The notes under the pieces were generated by a model that saw only the letters and a program-made list of their open reading frames with translations, was not told the origin of the DNA and did not search any database. DNA of 64,000 bases from Sclerodactyla briareus (Eukaryota > Echinodermata > Holothuroidea > Dendrochirotida > Sclerodactylidae), in the NCBI GenBank assembly GCA_026419785.1, contig JAODTK010004444.1:248001-312000 (forward strand), written 5' to 3'. This document shows positions 60,455 to 64,000 of this stretch, piece after piece. Positions within the stretch are counted from its first letter, which is position 1. Each line of letters begins with the position of its first letter. The position numbers were made by a program, and so were the translations under genes.

Positions 60455-61960
60455 AGTCCATGTGACTGACACAAATTGGCTTATATTCGCAATCAACTTA
60501 ATAGCGTTATATAATGCTGCGCCTGACTCGGCTGAAGTGCTGCGGACGCTAATTGGGTAATTTGACTGACCAGGGAAACTGCGGTATAAATATATGTTGC
60601 AATCAATTCTATTTGAGACATTTTAGCGCTCTTCGAGGAATTATTCATACTATTTGGTGATACATTTTGATGAAGCTCTTCAACTTGCTGAACCTAACAA
60701 GATATGCGACAATCACCTGACTGCAAGACTAAGGACCTAGAAATCCAATTGATTGTTTCGGCACAAATTAGCTGTCCTAATAATATGTCACTTGATCTAT
60801 AACTTGTGAATACAAGCAGTACGAGCAGGGCGCCTTGCAATGAACAATGGAACGTCATTTCGGCTTTGCTCGTTCAGTCATCGCAAGCCCAAATGAATAA
60901 TCGCAATTCACAGTACAGTACATACTAATTTGTTTGCGGGATCTTGGAACCTCTCTACAAGAGGTATTTTGGTAAAACTGAGCATTATCTAGAAGTGGTA
61001 TTTCATGAAGAATCGTGCGACTCTGATGTAAACTGAGGAGATTTAGGCACTCGGGTGATCAATCACATGTGATTCATGTGAATCATATGGGCGTAACTAT
61101 TTCTGTAACCTCCGCAGCTCTCTAAAAAACTTAGGACTGTCTCAGCTGTGAATGCAACAGTACCCATACCTATTACCTGCTAACCCTTGACAATTCAACC
61201 TCTCCACCATTGATACTCACGATTGCAAACCCCACTTGATAATGGCGGGAGGCTGTATACTGCCCCCCTCTTCTGCTCTTGGCATGTCTGCTCCAGCACG
61301 TCGATCCTCCACTCGTTCTGGAGGCAGTGCACGTCTCGGGTGTACAGTCGTCCAGCTATGGAATGGATGGAATGGACAGGGAAGAAGAAGAATATGTTTA
61401 CAGTACAAATGGTACTGACATATTACATTATAGGTTGTAAAAAAAATTCCCTGTACACTACAGTATACGCATCCACATGAATGATACCACCAAAGCATTG
61501 TGTGTAAGACGTAAGAATATGCTAGTAATCCACAAGCGGAGTGTTGGATTTAACAGGTTGGTGTATAGGTTTATTGAAAAAAATTAAGGACAATAAAGCG
61601 TTGATGTATACTTCAACGTGAGAAACATGTAGGGTGCTAGTTAGGTGGTGAATTCGAGGCTTCGCATATTACTGACGGCACGAGATTGCCCGAAACCTTA
61701 TCATATGAAAAAGACGGAGGTTAGGTCTTGTGGGGCCTAATGACAGGATTTTCAGAATGATGGGGACATAATAAATCTACTACGGTAAAATATGACAAAT
61801 TATTGACTAACTAATGGTGGAGTTATCAGAAATTCATGTCAAACGGCAAATCGGGATATTAAATGATGAAAGCCAATAGAAAAACAGAGTTCCTCTCAGT
61901 CGCTTCTCCAATGAGTAGTACAAGTACGAATACCGGAATAAAATTGATTTACCCTATATA
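60455..61960. other. Mostly unassigned
   Basis: No gene recognised. Frames at 61,217-61,498 overlap on both strands, so none is convincing. 61,500-61,640 is weakly similar to 22,640-22,730 of copy A. Confidence 0.45.
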
Positions 61961-61967
61961 TATTAAC

Positions 61968-62205
61968 CGAGTGGTCGGCACAATTGGTAGAGCGTCGTCC
62001 TGCCACCAGTTAGACCGGGGTTTGAATCATCTGCGTTACTCCCACCTTCACATTAGGGTACTGCTGCAGAGGCCTTACTTATTCGTGAATGGTTGGCAGA
62101 ATTTGCAGCTGACAATAGTTAAGGTGCAGTATCCAAGTCTGCCCCTCGCTGGGCCTTGAATAGGTTCGATCCTCTGCTCGGCAAGTATACAAACAAAAAA
62201 AGTGC
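61968..62205 (+). mobile_element. tRNA-derived SINE (second family)
   Basis: GGTCGGCACAATTGGTAGAG (61,973-61,992) is an A-box-type tRNA head, and GGGGTTTGAATCATC (62,017-62,031) a B box about 40 bases on, the tRNA spacing. The body follows and an A-rich stretch (AAACAAAAAAAG, about 62,191-62,202) may be the tail. It differs in sequence from the SINEs at 28.8 and 32.2 kb. Acceptor-stem pairing is not intact, so it is not a functional tRNA gene. Confidence 0.65.
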
Positions 62206-62326
62206 AGGTGTGAATTAAAAATCCCCCATTGGATTTTTCTCGCTACGCAGCACATTTCTCTCGATCTGGCCTCTCTCTGGATCTTGACAAAAAGGCTAAT
62301 CATGCTTAGTCAACTGCTAAGAAAAG

Positions 62327-62791
62327 ATGATACTCACAAGAGTTTCCCACGAAGCTGCCATATTCATCCCTGTTTGTGCCACTTATTATGCAGAGTCACT
62401 CACGCTGTTCCCATTGCACTGGGCACAATATTCGCATGAAAAATTATTGAGCCACCACAGAATTAGGAGAAATGACCAATGTTCCGTTTCGAGACGGCAC
62501 ATCGCCCATTTATACTTGTCTGCATTTGTGTGTGTGTTAGTTAAATGTGTGCCTGTCATGTTGGTGCAACCAAATAGGAGATCTGTATCTGTGTTCCATT
62601 CGGAGAACAAAACATGTACATGTCCTACATATAATATTATCGTTGTGTCGGATACCTTCTTAACTCCCACCAACCAAATCGTAATTATATCACTGGCCAT
62701 GAAAAATGAAATATACATAGTCTACCAACTTAGATACAGCAGTCTACCAACGAAAAGAAAAGCTTATAAAACATATCTCCAGGAACTCTGA
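62327..62791 (+). CDS. Unrecognised 154-residue open frame
   Basis: ATG-started and open for 154 codons; no domain recognised. An antisense frame of 110 residues overlaps it, and its length is within what chance allows in 64 kb. Recorded only because it is the second-longest non-repetitive frame. Confidence 0.12.
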   Translation: MILTRVSHEAAIFIPVCATYYAESLTLFPLHWAQYSHEKLLSHHRIRRNDQCSVSRRHIAHLYLSAFVCVLVKCVPVMLVQPNRRSVSVFHSENKTCTCPTYNIIVVSDTFLTPTNQIVIISLAMKNEIYIVYQLRYSSLPTKRKAYKTYLQEL

Positions 62792-62794
62792 CAC

Positions 62795-63685
62795 ATCGTG
62801 AGAAGCACTCAAAATATATGGCTCGAAAGCCGAAGTACAAATTTGACAGGTTTGAGGTCCAATTCCCAATCTGTAATCCGATCTCGTAAGCCTAAAGTCT
62901 TAATCTAGAAGTCATAGAGGATAGAGTGAGCAATATAACACTAATTGCCATGGTTGCACTGATATCAGCATTAAAAGTGGCAGCTCATTGAAAAAATCGA
63001 GCATCAAACTGACTACTGTAATTGCTACGGAGACCATTATGTTTTTTCTAATGATCCATTTAACGAATGCAGCTCATGATAATGAAAAGATATACAATTT
63101 TGACATTTTTCCTGACTTTGCCAATGCACGAGATCCATATCCGAGTAGCCCAAATACATAATTTGTGTGATTGCACCCAAATGTATAGCCCGAGATCTGG
63201 AACCCAAATTTGCCCTATAGTCTTCGGTACAGGGTTTACACAGATTATCAGCTGCTGTTTCGTAATGCAATCGTCATGCTGGAATAACTTCGCCGCAGAC
63301 ATCGAATGTATAACAATATAACATTTCCGATTGCCGTTTTAAAAAATGCCCACAGGAAGATATTCTCCTACTAGGGTAGAACAAATCAATTTCACGTTCT
63401 TGCCAAGTAATAGGACAACCAATTTTGTCTTCTCAATTAGACCTCCTCGAGGGTCAGCAGAGTCCAAAAGATTTTCATTATCTGAAGAAACAAAAACATC
63501 TTCATCTCAGGTCTGAGGAAAGAGGTGTGCAGACACAAAAATATGTTTGCGCAAACCCCGGGTACTTTGAGTCATTCCTTTTAATTGAGAGAGGGCACTC
63601 ATTTACCTGACTAAACAGATGACTTTTGGGTAAGTGCGGTCTGAGTTGTACAAGCAATAATTAATATGGTTTACCCATCGCAGAT
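62795..63685. other. No recognised feature
   Basis: AT-rich, overlapping short frames at 63,037-63,321 on both strands, no similarity recognised. Confidence 0.45.
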
Positions 63686-63689
63686 GAGT

Positions 63690-63830
63690 AAAGCCTAACT
63701 CACACTTACGGTCGCCGCTGCGGTGATCGCGAGCGGTGACCGTAGGCTGTTTGCGACTCCTTGCGAATTCACTGCGGTCGACTTCCGGACAGTGACCGTG
63801 TTGTTTTGGGCGCGCACTGGAGAATTCACA
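63690..63830 (+). repeat. GC-rich possible transposon end
   Basis: CTCACACTTACGGTCGCCGC, then TGCGGTGATCGCGAGCGGTG and ACCGTAGG, form a GC-rich patch with internal complementarity (GGTCACCG-type words both ways) in AT-rich surroundings. It looks like one end of a DNA transposon or MITE, but the element would run past the window edge. Confidence 0.3.
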
Positions 63831-64000
63831 GCAGGAGAAAAACGGGAATATCTTTCATTCCAAAGGTCTTTTCATATGTCCTACGAGAATTATTGAAGGA
63901 AGTTGGACCAATGATATCAAAAAGGATACTCTATCAGTCGAGGATTTCGCTTTTCCTATCTGCCCCTGCTTTTGATTCATTTGCCATCATAAAATTACGT

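Noticed and set aside
1-64000. CRISPR arrays, bacterial operons, rRNA, retroviral or Polinton elements
   Set aside because: None of the expected repeats, motifs or frames was seen; the content is eukaryotic non-coding and non-LTR.

Overview
The window reads as a repeat-rich, gene-poor stretch of a metazoan nuclear genome. It is AT-rich. No open frame is long enough to be a convincing multi-domain host gene, and most recognisable coding sequence is decayed non-LTR retrotransposon (LINE) of several lineages. tRNA-headed SINEs with LINE-like tails, an inverted-repeat MITE, hAT-like non-autonomous ends with poly-G tracts, and ATT, GT and GTAT microsatellites complete the picture. The mix suits an aquatic invertebrate (marine deuterostome or lophotrochozoan), but I cannot name the species. 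No retrovirus, LTR element, Polinton or CRISPR was recognised. All protein-family calls come from motif recognition by eye, not from a search.

The main large-scale structure is an old, very diverged duplication inside the window. Blocks in the left part (about 0.4-3.2, 11.1-11.6, 14.4-16.7, 17.3-18.4 and 21.3-22.1 kb) reappear in the same orientation in the right part (about 34.3-41.2, 44.3-46.1, 49.5-52.7, 56.4-58.0 and 58.1-58.7 kb). The order is kept apart from one permuted block. The copies differ by many substitutions and indels, and by insertions present in only one copy, which lets several insertions be bounded against an empty site. Inside the left copy a unit of about 1.85 kb is repeated 2.2 times in tandem (16.9-20.9 kb) at high identity, so that event is much younger.

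Layout. 0-11 kb: left end of copy A, hAT-like G-rich elements, LINE pieces at 4.5, 5.8 and 7.6-9.2 kb, and an unexplained membrane-protein-like frame at 10.3 kb. 11-22 kb: rest of copy A with a hammerhead/Penelope-like motif at 12.0 kb and the tandem array. 22-27 kb: nothing recognised. 27.4-30.5 kb: an I-group LINE on the minus strand, broken by a nested L2/CR1-like 3' end and by a SINE. 30.5-34.3 kb: LINE tail, two SINEs, a recurring 130-base repeat and a MITE. 34.3-59 kb: copy B, enlarged by LINEs (41.4, 42.5, 43.2, 48.0, 55.0 kb), a polypurine tract, and members of a roughly 330-base repeat carrying nuclear-receptor-like half-sites. 59-64 kb: the largest block of that repeat, a tRNA-SINE, and a GC-rich possible transposon end at the right edge.

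No set of genes here forms a pathway. The window is best read as a history of duplication and mobile-element insertion.
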